From assembly GCF_000230895.2 (NCBI RefSeq), contig NC_016604.1, forward strand, positions 4,092,001-4,156,000: 64,000 nt of DNA. The letters run 5' to 3'. Made by a program: the position numbers and the translations under genes. Each line of letters begins with the position of its first letter. Position 1 is the stretch's first letter. Source of the DNA: Mycolicibacterium rhodesiae NBB3 (GTDB lineage: Bacteria; Actinomycetota; Actinomycetes; Mycobacteriales; Mycobacteriaceae). Below, piece by piece: positions 49,752-57,796 of this stretch. The notes under the pieces are model-generated. The model was not told where the DNA came from. It searched no databases and saw only the letters and a list, made by a program, of their open reading frames with translations.

Positions 49752-51926
49752 TTGAGCGGAAACGCGGTACGCCTGCAGGCGATCAACAGCGTCGAGGCGT
49801 ACGTGCCTCCAGCCATCAGCTTCGACCCTGGCGAGGAGCCCGGCGCGATCTTCGGATCGAACGTCTTCACGAAAGCCGACATGCAGGCTCGGCTGCCCAA
49901 GTCCGTCTTCAAGTCGGTTGTGGCGACCATTGAGAAGGGCGCCAAACTCGATCCGGCCGTCGCCGACGCCGTCGCGACTGCGATGAAGGACTGGGCGCTG
50001 GAGAAGGGCGCCACCCACTATGCGCACGTCTTCTATCCGATGACCGGCTTGACCGCCGAGAAGCACGACAGCTTCCTCGAGCCCGTCTCCGACGGACAGA
50101 CTCTCGCCGAGTTCGCCGGCAAGACACTGATCCAGGGTGAGCCCGACGCGTCCAGCTTCCCGTCGGGCGGCCTGCGCAGCACATTCGAGGCGCGCGGTTA
50201 CACCGGTTGGGACGTGACCAGTCCCGCCTACATCCTGGAGAACCCGAACGGGAACACGCTCTGCATCCCAACGGTGTTCGTCTCGATGACCGGCGATGCG
50301 CTCGACTTCAAGACTCCTCTGCTGCGCAGCCAGCAGGCGATGGGCGTGCACGCCGAGCGCATCTTGGCGTTGTTCGGCCACGACAACCTGGAGAAGGTGG
50401 TCTCGTTTTGCGGACCCGAGCAGGAGTACTTCCTGGTCGACCGCCACTTCTTCCTGGCCCGCCCCGACCTGGTCAACTCGGGCCGCACGTTGTTCGGCGC
50501 GAAGCCGCCGAAGGGCCAGGAATTCGACGACCACTACTTTGGGGCGGTGCCCGACCGGGTGTTGGCGTTCATGATGGACACCGAGCGCGAGCTGTTCAAG
50601 CTGGGCATTCCGGCCAAGACCCGGCACAACGAGGTCGCGCCCGGCCAGTTCGAGGTCGCGCCGATGTTCGAGCGAGCCAACCTGGCGTCCGATCACCAGC
50701 AGCTGCTGATGACGACGTTCAAGACGATCGCCAAGAAGCACGGCATGGAATGCCTGTTCCACGAGAAGCCGTTCGCCGGCGTCAACGGTTCGGGCAAGCA
50801 CGTCAACTTCTCGGTCGGCAACGCCGAACTGGGCAGCCTGCTGGTGCCCGGCGATACCCCGCATGAGAACGCGCAGTTCCTCGTATTCTGCGCGGCGGTG
50901 ATCCGCGCGGTCCACAAGTACGCACCGCTGCTGCGTATTTCGGTCGCATCGGCCACCAACGATCATCGACTCGGCGCGAACGAGGCTCCGCCCGCGATCA
51001 TCTCGATCTTCCTAGGTGATCAGCTCGCCGACGTGTTCGAGCAGATCGCCAAGGGCGCCGCGACGTCGTCGAAGGGCAAGGGCACGATGATCATCGGGGT
51101 CGACACTCTGCCCCCGCTGCCCACCGATCCGGGCGACCGCAACCGCACCAGCCCATTCGCGTTCACGGGCAACCGATTCGAGTTCCGTGCACCTGGCTCG
51201 GGTCAGACTGTCGCGGTGCCGATGACGATCCTGAACACGATCATGGCGGACTCGTTCGACTACATCGCCACGGTGCTGGAGAAGGCCGTCGCTGACGGCG
51301 AGAACTTCGACGAGGCAGTCCAGAAACTGCTGACCGACATCATCACCGAGCACGGCGCAGTGGTGTTCAACGGTGACGGGTACTCGGAGAACTGGCAGAT
51401 CGAGGCCGCCGACCGTGGGCTGCCGAACCTGAAGACGACGCTGGATGCGTTGCCCGAATTGATCACGCCCGAGTCCATCGAGTTGTTCGAGAAGTACTCG
51501 GTGTTCAACGCGCGCGAACTGCACAGCCGCTACGAGGTCCGCCTCGAGACGTATGCGCTGACAATCGGTGTCGAGGCCAAGCTCGCGCTGGAGATCGGAT
51601 CGACTGTGATCCTGCCTGCGGCGGTCCGCTACCAGACCGAGTTGGCGCAGAACGTCGCCGCGCTGAAAGCAGCGGGGATCGATCCGGACATGACTCTGCT
51701 CGAGGGTGTCAGCACGCCGATCTCGGAGCTGACGACGGCGCTGGCGTCACTCAGGGCGGGGCTCGCCGAACACGGCGGAGACTCTGCCGCCGGGGAAGCC
51801 GCTCACGCGCAGAGCCTCTTGCCGAAGATGGACGCGGTGCGCGCTGCCGCCGACGCGCTGGAAGGCATTGTTGCCGATGACCTCTGGCCGCTACCGACCT
51901 ACCAGGAGATGCTCTACATCCTGTGA
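49752..51926 (+). CDS. glnN: Type III glutamine synthetase (GSIII)
   Basis: 724 aa from the TTG at 49752 (AGGAAG upstream); a GTG at 49737 in the same frame is possible. Length and order fit GSIII, not the about 470-aa GSI: an N-terminal GSIII domain (AYVPPAISFDPGEEPGAIFG; SNVFTKADM), the catalytic FCGPEQEYFLVD and HNEVAPGQFEVAP, the ATP-binding KPFAGVNGSGKHVNFS, DHRLGANEAPPAI, and a helical C-terminal domain ending MLYIL. It forms glutamine from glutamate, ammonium and ATP. It is separate from the housekeeping glnA1. It stands alone between the IS481 copy and the sulfide locus. Confidence 0.92.
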   Translation: MSGNAVRLQAINSVEAYVPPAISFDPGEEPGAIFGSNVFTKADMQARLPKSVFKSVVATIEKGAKLDPAVADAVATAMKDWALEKGATHYAHVFYPMTGLTAEKHDSFLEPVSDGQTLAEFAGKTLIQGEPDASSFPSGGLRSTFEARGYTGWDVTSPAYILENPNGNTLCIPTVFVSMTGDALDFKTPLLRSQQAMGVHAERILALFGHDNLEKVVSFCGPEQEYFLVDRHFFLARPDLVNSGRTLFGAKPPKGQEFDDHYFGAVPDRVLAFMMDTERELFKLGIPAKTRHNEVAPGQFEVAPMFERANLASDHQQLLMTTFKTIAKKHGMECLFHEKPFAGVNGSGKHVNFSVGNAELGSLLVPGDTPHENAQFLVFCAAVIRAVHKYAPLLRISVASATNDHRLGANEAPPAIISIFLGDQLADVFEQIAKGAATSSKGKGTMIIGVDTLPPLPTDPGDRNRTSPFAFTGNRFEFRAPGSGQTVAVPMTILNTIMADSFDYIATVLEKAVADGENFDEAVQKLLTDIITEHGAVVFNGDGYSENWQIEAADRGLPNLKTTLDALPELITPESIELFEKYSVFNARELHSRYEVRLETYALTIGVEAKLALEIGSTVILPAAVRYQTELAQNVAALKAAGIDPDMTLLEGVSTPISELTTALASLRAGLAEHGGDSAAGEAAHAQSLLPKMDAVRAAADALEGIVADDLWPLPTYQEMLYIL

Positions 51927-52032
51927 GACCCGGAGCCGCTCCGGTGGTGACATCAGGCCTCGCCGGGTGTGGGGAAGTGCCCGTCCCGTACGGGTTCTGG
52001 TTACCCGCATCCCCACACTCGGCGATCCACTC

Positions 52033-52302
52033 TCAGGCGAGCGCGAGAAACAGCTTCTCGAGCTCCGCTTCGCTCATCGGCGCGCCTCCGTCGGCGGCGG
52101 ATCCGGTCACGCATTCCCTGAGGCCGGTGGCGACGATCTTGAATCCGGCGCGATCGAGTGCTTTTGACACCGCAGCCAACTGTGTGACGACGTCCTTGCA
52201 CTCGCGGCCTTCTTCGATCATCGAGATGACGCCGGCCAGTTGTCCTTGTGCGCGCCGCAGCCGGTTCAGCACCGCGGCGATGCTGTCCTGGTCACCAACC
52301 AT
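52033..52302 (-). CDS. cstR: CsoR-family repressor, CstR-like persulfide sensor
   Basis: 89 aa; AAAGGAGGA precedes the ATG at 52302. An all-helical DUF156 protein: LNRLRRAQGQLAGVISMIEEGRECKDVV. The Cys pair is C35 and C64. Copper CsoR proteins have His four residues before the second Cys (C-H-C site); here that residue is Gly60 (ATGLREC), as in the thiol-only CstR/persulfide branch. CstR forms di- to tetrasulfide links between the two Cys and releases its operator when sulfane sulfur rises. All genes within 7 kb are sulfur genes, and six identical-type palindromes sit at their promoters. Copper sensing is the alternative, considered less likely. Confidence 0.8.
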   Translation of the reverse strand: MVGDQDSIAAVLNRLRRAQGQLAGVISMIEEGRECKDVVTQLAAVSKALDRAGFKIVATGLRECVTGSAADGGAPMSEAELEKLFLALA

Positions 52303-52342
52303 TGCAGTGTCCTCCTTTCGATGAGACTCGGTTGTCTACATA

Positions 52343-52358
52343 GTACCCTCCGGGGTAT
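52343..52358. promoter_or_regulatory. Operator O0 of the sulfide regulon (upstream of cstR)
   Basis: GTACCCTCCGGGGTAT, a 16-bp palindrome of the form ATACC-N6-GGTAT with one base changed. It lies 41 bp upstream of the cstR ATG, between cstR and tauE1, indicating autoregulation of the repressor from its own promoter. Confidence 0.75.
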
Positions 52359-52385
52359 ATGAGGCCGTTCATGCTGCTGCGGTTC

Positions 52386-53249
52386 TCATCGAGGTACCGG
52401 TGAGTCGCCGCAGCGGACAGAAGCCGCGCCGGCTGCACGCCAGGTACATAGCCCGCCAGTCGCCGTCAGCGCCGCGGCGCCCAGCCCCACCGCGGGGTGG
52501 ATCTCCTGGGCCAGGATGACCGAGGACATCGCCAGGACGAACCAGCCGAAGGCTTTTCGGAGGGCATCGGGATTGACCATCGCCGTCAGCCGGGCCCCTA
52601 GCAGCGCTCCGATGACTGCGGCGCCGGCAACCATCAGCCCAACCGTCCAGTCGATCTGCACGTTGGACAGGTAGCCCCCCAGGCCCGCAAAGGATTTCAT
52701 TGCGATCACGATCAACGATGTGCCGACGGCGACGGGCATCGGCAATCCGCCGAGGAGGGCAAGCGCCGGCACCACGAGGAATCCACCCCCCGCACCGACG
52801 AGGCCGGTAACCAGCCCGACCACGAGACCCTCACCAACGACCTTCGCGATGGGAATGCGTTGGACCTCAGCGGATTCGACGTGACTCCTACGTCCGCGCA
52901 GCATCGCGAGCGCCGTGGCGATCATCATCACTGCGAAGCCGATGAGCAGAATCGTGCCGGGTATGAACCGAGCCAACACACCGCCGACGTAGGCGCCGGC
53001 CATACCCGCCGCTCCGAAGATCAAGCCGGTTCGCCACTGGACTCTGCCGGCCCGTGCGTGTGAGACGGCGCCGACCGCACTGGTGACGCCGACCACCAGT
53101 AGAGAAGTAGCAATCGCTTGTTTCGCGTCCATACCTGCGACGTAAGCAAGCAGCGGGACCGTCAGGATCGATCCGCCGCCACCGAGCAGGCCCAATGCGA
53201 CCCCGACGAACACCGCAAGAACAACGGTTAGGGCGATCACGGCAGTCAC
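52386..53249 (-). CDS. TauE/SafE-family sulfite/thiosulfate exporter 1
   Basis: 287 aa from the GTG at 53249, overlapping the rhodanese stop by 4 bp (GTGA). Eight to nine transmembrane helices with two TauE repeats: VGVALGLLGGGGSILTVPLL and VVGLVTGLVGAGGGFLVVPAL, each with the Gly-rich loop. In cst-type operons TauE removes sulfite or thiosulfate made by persulfide oxidation. The C-terminal about 20 residues (WRAAGAASVRCGDSPVPR) are hydrophilic and nonconserved. Confidence 0.88.
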   Translation of the reverse strand: MTAVIALTVVLAVFVGVALGLLGGGGSILTVPLLAYVAGMDAKQAIATSLLVVGVTSAVGAVSHARAGRVQWRTGLIFGAAGMAGAYVGGVLARFIPGTILLIGFAVMMIATALAMLRGRRSHVESAEVQRIPIAKVVGEGLVVGLVTGLVGAGGGFLVVPALALLGGLPMPVAVGTSLIVIAMKSFAGLGGYLSNVQIDWTVGLMVAGAAVIGALLGARLTAMVNPDALRKAFGWFVLAMSSVILAQEIHPAVGLGAAALTATGGLCTWRAAGAASVRCGDSPVPR

Positions 53250-53836
53250 CGCGCTTTCCGGTCGCCTGCGGGTCCGACAAGCTGCGACACGACCGTCTGT
53301 GCGTCGCATGTGGCGCCGCGGTTGTATGGCAACTTCGACAGCGCCATCCCCATGGCGCATGTGTTCGTCAGCGACGCGAACGTCAACCCGCCCCCGATCG
53401 CCGCGGCCACCCACTTGAGTTTCGGTGCGGCGATGCTCGCCAGGATGCTCGTGAGCACGATGGAACCGGCGACGAGGCGTACCTGACGCTCGAGATCCCA
53501 ACGCTGGGCACCGCGGTTGACGGCGAAGCCCTTGGCCTCCCAGGCGACGATCCCGCCGTCGAGGATGTGCACGTTCCCCAGCCCGGCCGCCCGGAGCGTC
53601 TCCTCAGCTTGTGCTGCCCGTTGTCCGGAACGGCAGACCAGCACCACCTCTTCATCAAGGTGTTTGGTGATCTCGTCCCGGTGCTCACGCAAGAGGTCCA
53701 GCGGAACGTTGTAGGCGCCGGCGATGTGGGCCGTCTCGAACTCACCGGGAGTTCTGACGTCGAGAACTCGTGGCGGCGCAGCCGAACTGAGGCGCTCGCT
53801 GAGGTCCTGCGAATCGATCGTGGTGGGAGCGGTCAT
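53246..53836 (-). CDS. Rhodanese with C-terminal membrane pair (YgaP-like)
   Basis: 196 aa from the ATG at 53836 (GAAAGGA upstream). A rhodanese domain spans residues 1-105 with active-site Cys68 in VCRSGQRA and the structural DVRTPGEFETAHI and GGIVAWEAKG. A DUF2892 segment with two helices (VAGSIVLTSILAS; WVAAAIGGGLTFA) anchors it in the membrane, as in E. coli YgaP. Sulfane sulfur carried on Cys68 could be passed to or from SQR at the membrane. It is the first gene of the minus-strand transcript (rhodanese, tauE1, then cstR). Confidence 0.88.
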   Translation of the reverse strand: MTAPTTIDSQDLSERLSSAAPPRVLDVRTPGEFETAHIAGAYNVPLDLLREHRDEITKHLDEEVVLVCRSGQRAAQAEETLRAAGLGNVHILDGGIVAWEAKGFAVNRGAQRWDLERQVRLVAGSIVLTSILASIAAPKLKWVAAAIGGGLTFASLTNTCAMGMALSKLPYNRGATCDAQTVVSQLVGPAGDRKAR

Positions 53837-53891
53837 GGTGATCGGGTCCTTTCGGAAGGCTCGGCGGTGACGAAAGCCCCTAGGTTTGGTA

Positions 53892-53907
53892 ATACCACGG
53901 GGGGTAT
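53892..53907. promoter_or_regulatory. Operator O1 in the divergent sulfide promoter region
   Basis: ATACCACGGGGGGTAT; closest to the rhodanese gene (about 56 bp before its ATG). One of four copies in 107 bp between the two divergent transcripts. Confidence 0.75.
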
Positions 53908-53927
53908 GTTGATAGTTGTAGGAAAGC

Positions 53928-53943
53928 ATACCCCCATGGGTAT
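53928..53943. promoter_or_regulatory. Operator O2 in the divergent sulfide promoter region
   Basis: ATACCCCCATGGGTAT. On the minus strand a TTGACA hexamer (complement of 53944-53949) directly adjoins it, so repressor binding would cover the promoter of the rhodanese-tauE transcript. Confidence 0.8.
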
Positions 53944-53961
53944 TGTCAATGTGGGAATAAC

Positions 53962-53977
53962 ATACCCCGGAGGGTAC
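53962..53977. promoter_or_regulatory. Operator O3 in the divergent sulfide promoter region
   Basis: ATACCCCGGAGGGTAC; immediately followed by a plus-strand TTGACA at 53978-53983, a likely -35 element of the cstB-sqr transcript. Confidence 0.8.
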
Positions 53978-53982
53978 TTGAC

Positions 53983-53998
53983 ATACCCGTAGGGGTAT
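53983..53998. promoter_or_regulatory. Operator O4 in the divergent sulfide promoter region
   Basis: ATACCCGTAGGGGTAT; overlaps the end of the TTGACA hexamer and covers the space where the -10 element should be, 38 bp before the cstB ATG. Binding would block the plus-strand promoter. Confidence 0.8.
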
Positions 53999-54035
53999 AT
54001 GCCAGGATGGCGATGTCGAGGAAAGGACTCACGCC

Positions 54036-55415
54036 ATGAAATTCATCCAGTACTACTTGGACTGCTTGTCGCACGCTTCGTACCTGGTGGCCGACGAAAC
54101 CACCGGGCGCGCCGTCGTCGTCGACCCGCAGCGCGATATCGCCGAGTATCTGGCGGACGCTGAACGGTTCGGCTTGACGATCGAACTGGTCATCGAAACT
54201 CACTTCCACGCCGACTTCCTTTCGGGCCATCTCGAACTGGCGAAGGCGACCGGCGCCAAGATCGTCTACTCGTCGGTCGCCGAGACCGAGTTCGAGTCGA
54301 TGGGGGTTGCCGACGGCGAACGGTATTCGCTCGGTGACGTGACGCTCGAGTTCCGCCACACCCCAGGGCACACCCCGGAGTCGATGAGCATCGTGGTTTA
54401 CGAACATGCCGACGACCAGGTTCCCTACGGTGTTCTGACCGGCGATGCGCTCTTCATCGGCGATGTGGGCCGTCCCGACCTGCTTGCGTCGATCGGTTTC
54501 ACCCGAGAGGAACTGGCGGACAAGCTATATGACTCTCTGCACGACAAGCTGATGACGCTTCCCGACGCGACCAGGGTGTATCCGGCGCACGGCGCGGGGT
54601 CGGCGTGCGGCAAGAACCTGTCGACCGATCTGTGGTCGACGATGGGTGACCAGAAGGCGACGAACTACGCGCTGCGGGCACCCGACAAGGTGGCGTTCAT
54701 GAACCTCGTCACGGAGGGACAGCCGCCCGCTCCCGGGTACTTCGTCTACGACGCGATCCTCAACCGCAAAGATCGCGAATTGCTCGATGAGACCAAGATG
54801 CCCACGGCGATGACCTATGAACAGGTCCGTGCGGCGATCGACGGCGGTGCTGTCCTGGTCGACGGGCGTACGCCCGAAGAGTTCGCTCAGGGCCACCTTC
54901 GCGGCGCCATCAACATTGGACTCGAAGGCCGCTACGCCGAATTCGCCGGCTCGGTGCTGCCGTCCGACGTCGACGTGGTCCTGTTCACCGAGCCGGGTCA
55001 GGAGCTCGAGGGCAAGAACCGGCTCGCTCGCATCGGATTCGACCGGGTGATCGGCTTTCTGGCCGAGCCCTATGAGGTGATGTTCTCCCACCAGGGCGAC
55101 GTGCAGGTGGCCTCTCGGTTGACCGCGAAGGCGTTCGACGAGCGGGCATCTGAGCTGACCGATCTGCAGATCGTCGACGTCCGCAACCCGGGCGAGGTCG
55201 AGGCCGGAACCATCCCGGACGCGATCCCGATCCCGGTGGGCCAGTTGCCGACCCGGCTGGGAGAGCTCGACGCAGCCAAGCCGACCGTCGTGTACTGCGC
55301 AGGCGGCTACCGGTCGTCGGTGGCGGCAAGCCTGTTGCGGCAGCGCGGTTTCGCCGACGTGAGTGACATCCTGGGCGGTTTCGGTGCCTGGGACGAATCC
55401 CGCCAGAACGCTTGA
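54036..55415 (+). CDS. cstB: Persulfide dioxygenase-rhodanese fusion, CstB-like (1)
   Basis: 459 aa. The N-terminal metallo-beta-lactamase domain of the ETHE1 type has H56-x-H58-x-D60-x4-H65 (ETHFHADFLSGH), RHTPGHTPES, the Asp iron ligand in LTGDALFIGD and the late His in YPAHGAGS. Two rhodanese domains follow: an inactive one (LVDGRTPEEFAQGHL, no catalytic Cys; FTEPGQ in its place) and an active one with Cys in VVYCAGGYRSS. This is the CstB arrangement. It oxidises persulfide sulfur with O2 and passes the product on as thiosulfate or sulfite. AGGAAAGGA precedes the ATG. First gene of the plus-strand operon. Confidence 0.9.
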   Translation: MKFIQYYLDCLSHASYLVADETTGRAVVVDPQRDIAEYLADAERFGLTIELVIETHFHADFLSGHLELAKATGAKIVYSSVAETEFESMGVADGERYSLGDVTLEFRHTPGHTPESMSIVVYEHADDQVPYGVLTGDALFIGDVGRPDLLASIGFTREELADKLYDSLHDKLMTLPDATRVYPAHGAGSACGKNLSTDLWSTMGDQKATNYALRAPDKVAFMNLVTEGQPPAPGYFVYDAILNRKDRELLDETKMPTAMTYEQVRAAIDGGAVLVDGRTPEEFAQGHLRGAINIGLEGRYAEFAGSVLPSDVDVVLFTEPGQELEGKNRLARIGFDRVIGFLAEPYEVMFSHQGDVQVASRLTAKAFDERASELTDLQIVDVRNPGEVEAGTIPDAIPIPVGQLPTRLGELDAAKPTVVYCAGGYRSSVAASLLRQRGFADVSDILGGFGAWDESRQNA

Positions 55416-55436
55416 GCAATCGGAGGAGACAACACC

Positions 55437-56639
55437 ATGAGCACCACCGCCAAGCACCAGGTCCTGATCGTCGGCGGCGGAACGGCGGGCATCACCGTCG
55501 CGGCGCGCCTGTTACGCAAAGGCTATTCCGACGTTGCGGTGATCGAGCCGTCGACCACGCACTACTACCAGCCGCTGTGGACGCTGGTGGGCGCCGGGCA
55601 AGCGAAGGCCTCGATCACCGAGAGGCCCGAGTCTTCCGTCATGCCAACGGGTGCGGTATGGATCAACAAGGCCGCCAACGCCTTTGATCCAGAGAACAAC
55701 ACGGTCACGTGCACGGACGGCGCCACCTACGGCTACGACGTGCTCGTGGTCTGTCCCGGCATCCAGCTCGACTGGGAGGCCACCGAAGGGCTGGAAGACG
55801 CCCTGGGCCGCGACGGCGTGTCGTCGAACTACCGGTTCGACCTCGCACCACGCACCTGGGACTTCATCCGCAGCCTGCGGTCGGGCACTGCGGTGTTCAC
55901 CGTTCCGTCCGGCGCGATCAAGTGCGCCGGGGCTCCGCAGAAGATCGCGTACCTGGCGTCGGACTACTGGCGAAAGAAGGGCGTGCTCAACGACATCGAC
56001 GTTCACCTGGTCATGCCGGGACCACGGCCTTTCGGCATCCCCGCGATTGCCGACAGCCTCGACAAAGTCATCGTCGACTACGGAATCACTCTGCACAGCA
56101 GCTCCGAGGTGACCTCTGTCGACGCGGCGTCACACAAGGTCGGCATCAGCAGCGTCGGCTCCGGCGGCACCGACACGATGCTGCCCTACGACGTGTTGCA
56201 CGCGGTGCCGCGGCAGTCGGCGCCGGACTGGGTGAAGTCGAGCCCGCTATCGACCGGCGATGCGGTCGGGTACGTCGAGATCGACAAGCACACCATGCAG
56301 CACGTGCGGTACCCCAACGTATTCAGCCTCGGCGACGCCGGATCGTCACCGAACTCGAAGACCGGCGCCGCAATCCGCAAACAGGCCCCAGTCGTTGTCG
56401 AGAACGTCGATGCGTTCTTGAAGCGGCAACCGCTGCGCGCGTCGTACGACGGATACTCGTCGTGCCCGATCGTCACCTCGTCGCACGCGATGCTGTTGGC
56501 GGAGTTCGACTACGACTTGAACTTGGAGCCGTCGTTCCCGTTGCTCGACCCGACGAAGCCGCACCGCGCGTACTGGTACCTGAAGAAGTACGGGCTCCCG
56601 TTCATGTACTGGAACCTGATGCTCAAGGGCCTTGCTTAG
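55437..56639 (+). CDS. sqr: Sulfide:quinone oxidoreductase (FAD-dependent)
   Basis: 400 aa. FAD-binding GGGTAGITVAARLLRKG at residues about 12-28, the second Rossmann segment about 165-200, and the conserved GDAGSSPNSKTGAAIRKQAP near 300. Two candidate redox Cys are in SGAIKCAGAPQKI (about 162) and YSSCPIVTS (about 346), the pair expected to hold the sulfur bridge. A C-terminal amphipathic segment (YLKKYGLPFMYWNLMLKGL) fits monotopic membrane attachment. It oxidises sulfide to persulfide and gives electrons to menaquinone. It lies 21 bp after cstB. Confidence 0.9.
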   Translation: MSTTAKHQVLIVGGGTAGITVAARLLRKGYSDVAVIEPSTTHYYQPLWTLVGAGQAKASITERPESSVMPTGAVWINKAANAFDPENNTVTCTDGATYGYDVLVVCPGIQLDWEATEGLEDALGRDGVSSNYRFDLAPRTWDFIRSLRSGTAVFTVPSGAIKCAGAPQKIAYLASDYWRKKGVLNDIDVHLVMPGPRPFGIPAIADSLDKVIVDYGITLHSSSEVTSVDAASHKVGISSVGSGGTDTMLPYDVLHAVPRQSAPDWVKSSPLSTGDAVGYVEIDKHTMQHVRYPNVFSLGDAGSSPNSKTGAAIRKQAPVVVENVDAFLKRQPLRASYDGYSSCPIVTSSHAMLLAEFDYDLNLEPSFPLLDPTKPHRAYWYLKKYGLPFMYWNLMLKGLA

Positions 56640-56685
56640 CAATTCGACTGCATCACTTGTAAAGACGAAGAGAGAGAACACTGCA

Positions 56686-57048
56686 ATGGCAATCAAGAAC
56701 CTGTCCTCCACCGACTTCGAGTCCACGATCACCGACAACCCGATCGTGTTGATCGACTACTGGGCCTCCTGGTGCGGACCGTGTCGATCGTTCGCCCCGG
56801 TATTCGACCGCTCGGCACAATCACACCCCGACGTGGTGCACGCCAAGGTCGACACTGAAGCAGAAGGGCAACTGGCTGCGGCATTGGAGATCCAGTCGAT
56901 CCCGACCGTGATGGCCTTCCGTGACGGCGTGCTCGTCTACCGCCAGCCCGGTGCCCTGCCCGCCGCTGCGCTCGAGGACCTGATCATCCGGGTCAAGGGG
57001 CTCGACATGGCCGCGGTTCACGCCAAGATTGCCGCGGCCAGGTCCTGA
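56686..57048 (+). CDS. Thioredoxin
   Basis: 120 aa from the ATG at 56686. Active site W29-C30-G31-P32-C33, cis-Pro in IQSIPTVMAF, standard thioredoxin length plus a short C-terminal extension (DMAAVHAKIAAARS). In a sulfide operon it can accept sulfane sulfur from SQR or rhodanese or reduce persulfides. It is not accompanied by a thioredoxin reductase here, so it depends on one encoded elsewhere. Confidence 0.9.
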   Translation: MAIKNLSSTDFESTITDNPIVLIDYWASWCGPCRSFAPVFDRSAQSHPDVVHAKVDTEAEGQLAAALEIQSIPTVMAFRDGVLVYRQPGALPAAALEDLIIRVKGLDMAAVHAKIAAARS

Positions 57049-57074
57049 TCGCATTCACAAGGAAGGACAGTCAA

Positions 57075-57278
57075 ATGTGCTACCCCGAGAAGTGCCCCCG
57101 CTGCGGGAAGACCGGCTGGGCCGGCTGCGGTCAACACGTCGACGACGTGATGAGCTCGGTTCCTTCGGCTCAACGATGCACCTGTGGAGAAAGCCCCGCG
57201 CGCGAGCCGGGGTCCGGCGGGGCCGAACCGCCGGTTGTCCTCCCGTTTACCCGGCGACCGGGTCGGGAATACCAGTAG
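57075..57278 (+). CDS. Small Cys-rich protein (putative metal- or sulfur-binding)
   Basis: 67 aa with AAGGAAGGA before the ATG. Six Cys lie within the first 37 residues: MCYPEKCPRCGKTGWAGC, then RCTCGE. The CPRCGKTGWAGCGQH segment looks like a zinc-ribbon-type knuckle. I recall short actinobacterial proteins of this type but no assigned function. The C-terminal about 30 residues are Pro/Gly/Arg-rich and probably not part of the core. The stop codon falls inside operator O5. Position in the operon suggests handling of persulfide or a metal cofactor. Confidence 0.65.
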   Translation: MCYPEKCPRCGKTGWAGCGQHVDDVMSSVPSAQRCTCGESPAREPGSGGAEPPVVLPFTRRPGREYQ

Positions 57279-57284
57279 GGGTAT
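57269..57284. promoter_or_regulatory. Operator O5 (internal promoter before the DUF302 gene)
   Basis: ATACCAGTAGGGGTAT, overlapping the last codons of the Cys-rich gene and 63 bp before the DUF302 start. It marks a second regulated promoter for DUF302-tauE2-cstB2. Confidence 0.75.
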
Positions 57285-57346
57285 GGGAAAACGGACGTCC
57301 GGGGCTCAACGTGACAGTGACCCCGCAATTATGAAGGGAGATGATC

Positions 57347-57760
57347 ATGACACTTGCCATATCGACAACACTTCGCTCCTCGTTCGAAGACGCCGTGGAA
57401 ATGACTCGAAAGGCACTGTCTGAGCAGGGTTTTGGAGTTCTTACCGAGATCGATGTCAAGGCCACGCTGAAGGCGAAGCTGGGTGAAGACATGGAGAATT
57501 ATCTGATCCTGGGGGCGTGCAATCCGCCGCTGGCACACCGTGCGGTCAACGTGGATCGAACGATCGGGCTGTTGCTGCCGTGTAACGTGGTGGTCCGCTC
57601 GGATCCGGCCCGTGAGGGCACTGTGATCATCGACGCCATGGACCCCCAGATCATGGTTCAGGTGGCTGACCATCCAGGCCTGCGAGAGGTCGCGGACGAC
57701 GCGGCCGCAAAGCTGCACGCCGCGATCGACGCGCTGTCCCAGACCGCGCCGGCGACATAG
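57347..57760 (+). CDS. DUF302-family protein
   Basis: 137 aa from the ATG at 57347, placed 6 nt after GGGAG; an ATG at 57341 overlaps that site. The DUF302 core is present: ALSEQGFGVLTEIDVKATLKAKLG, YLILGACNPPLAHRAV, TIGLLLPCNVVVR, and a C-terminal helix. Two Cys (GACNPP and LLPCNV) are the typical DUF302 pair. DUF302 proteins often lie in sulfur or reactive-species operons; the biochemical role is unknown. No membrane segment. Confidence 0.85.
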   Translation: MTLAISTTLRSSFEDAVEMTRKALSEQGFGVLTEIDVKATLKAKLGEDMENYLILGACNPPLAHRAVNVDRTIGLLLPCNVVVRSDPAREGTVIIDAMDPQIMVQVADHPGLREVADDAAAKLHAAIDALSQTAPAT

Positions 57761-57796
57761 CCGGGGACCCGCGATGAGCGGGCGAAGGTCGAAAAA

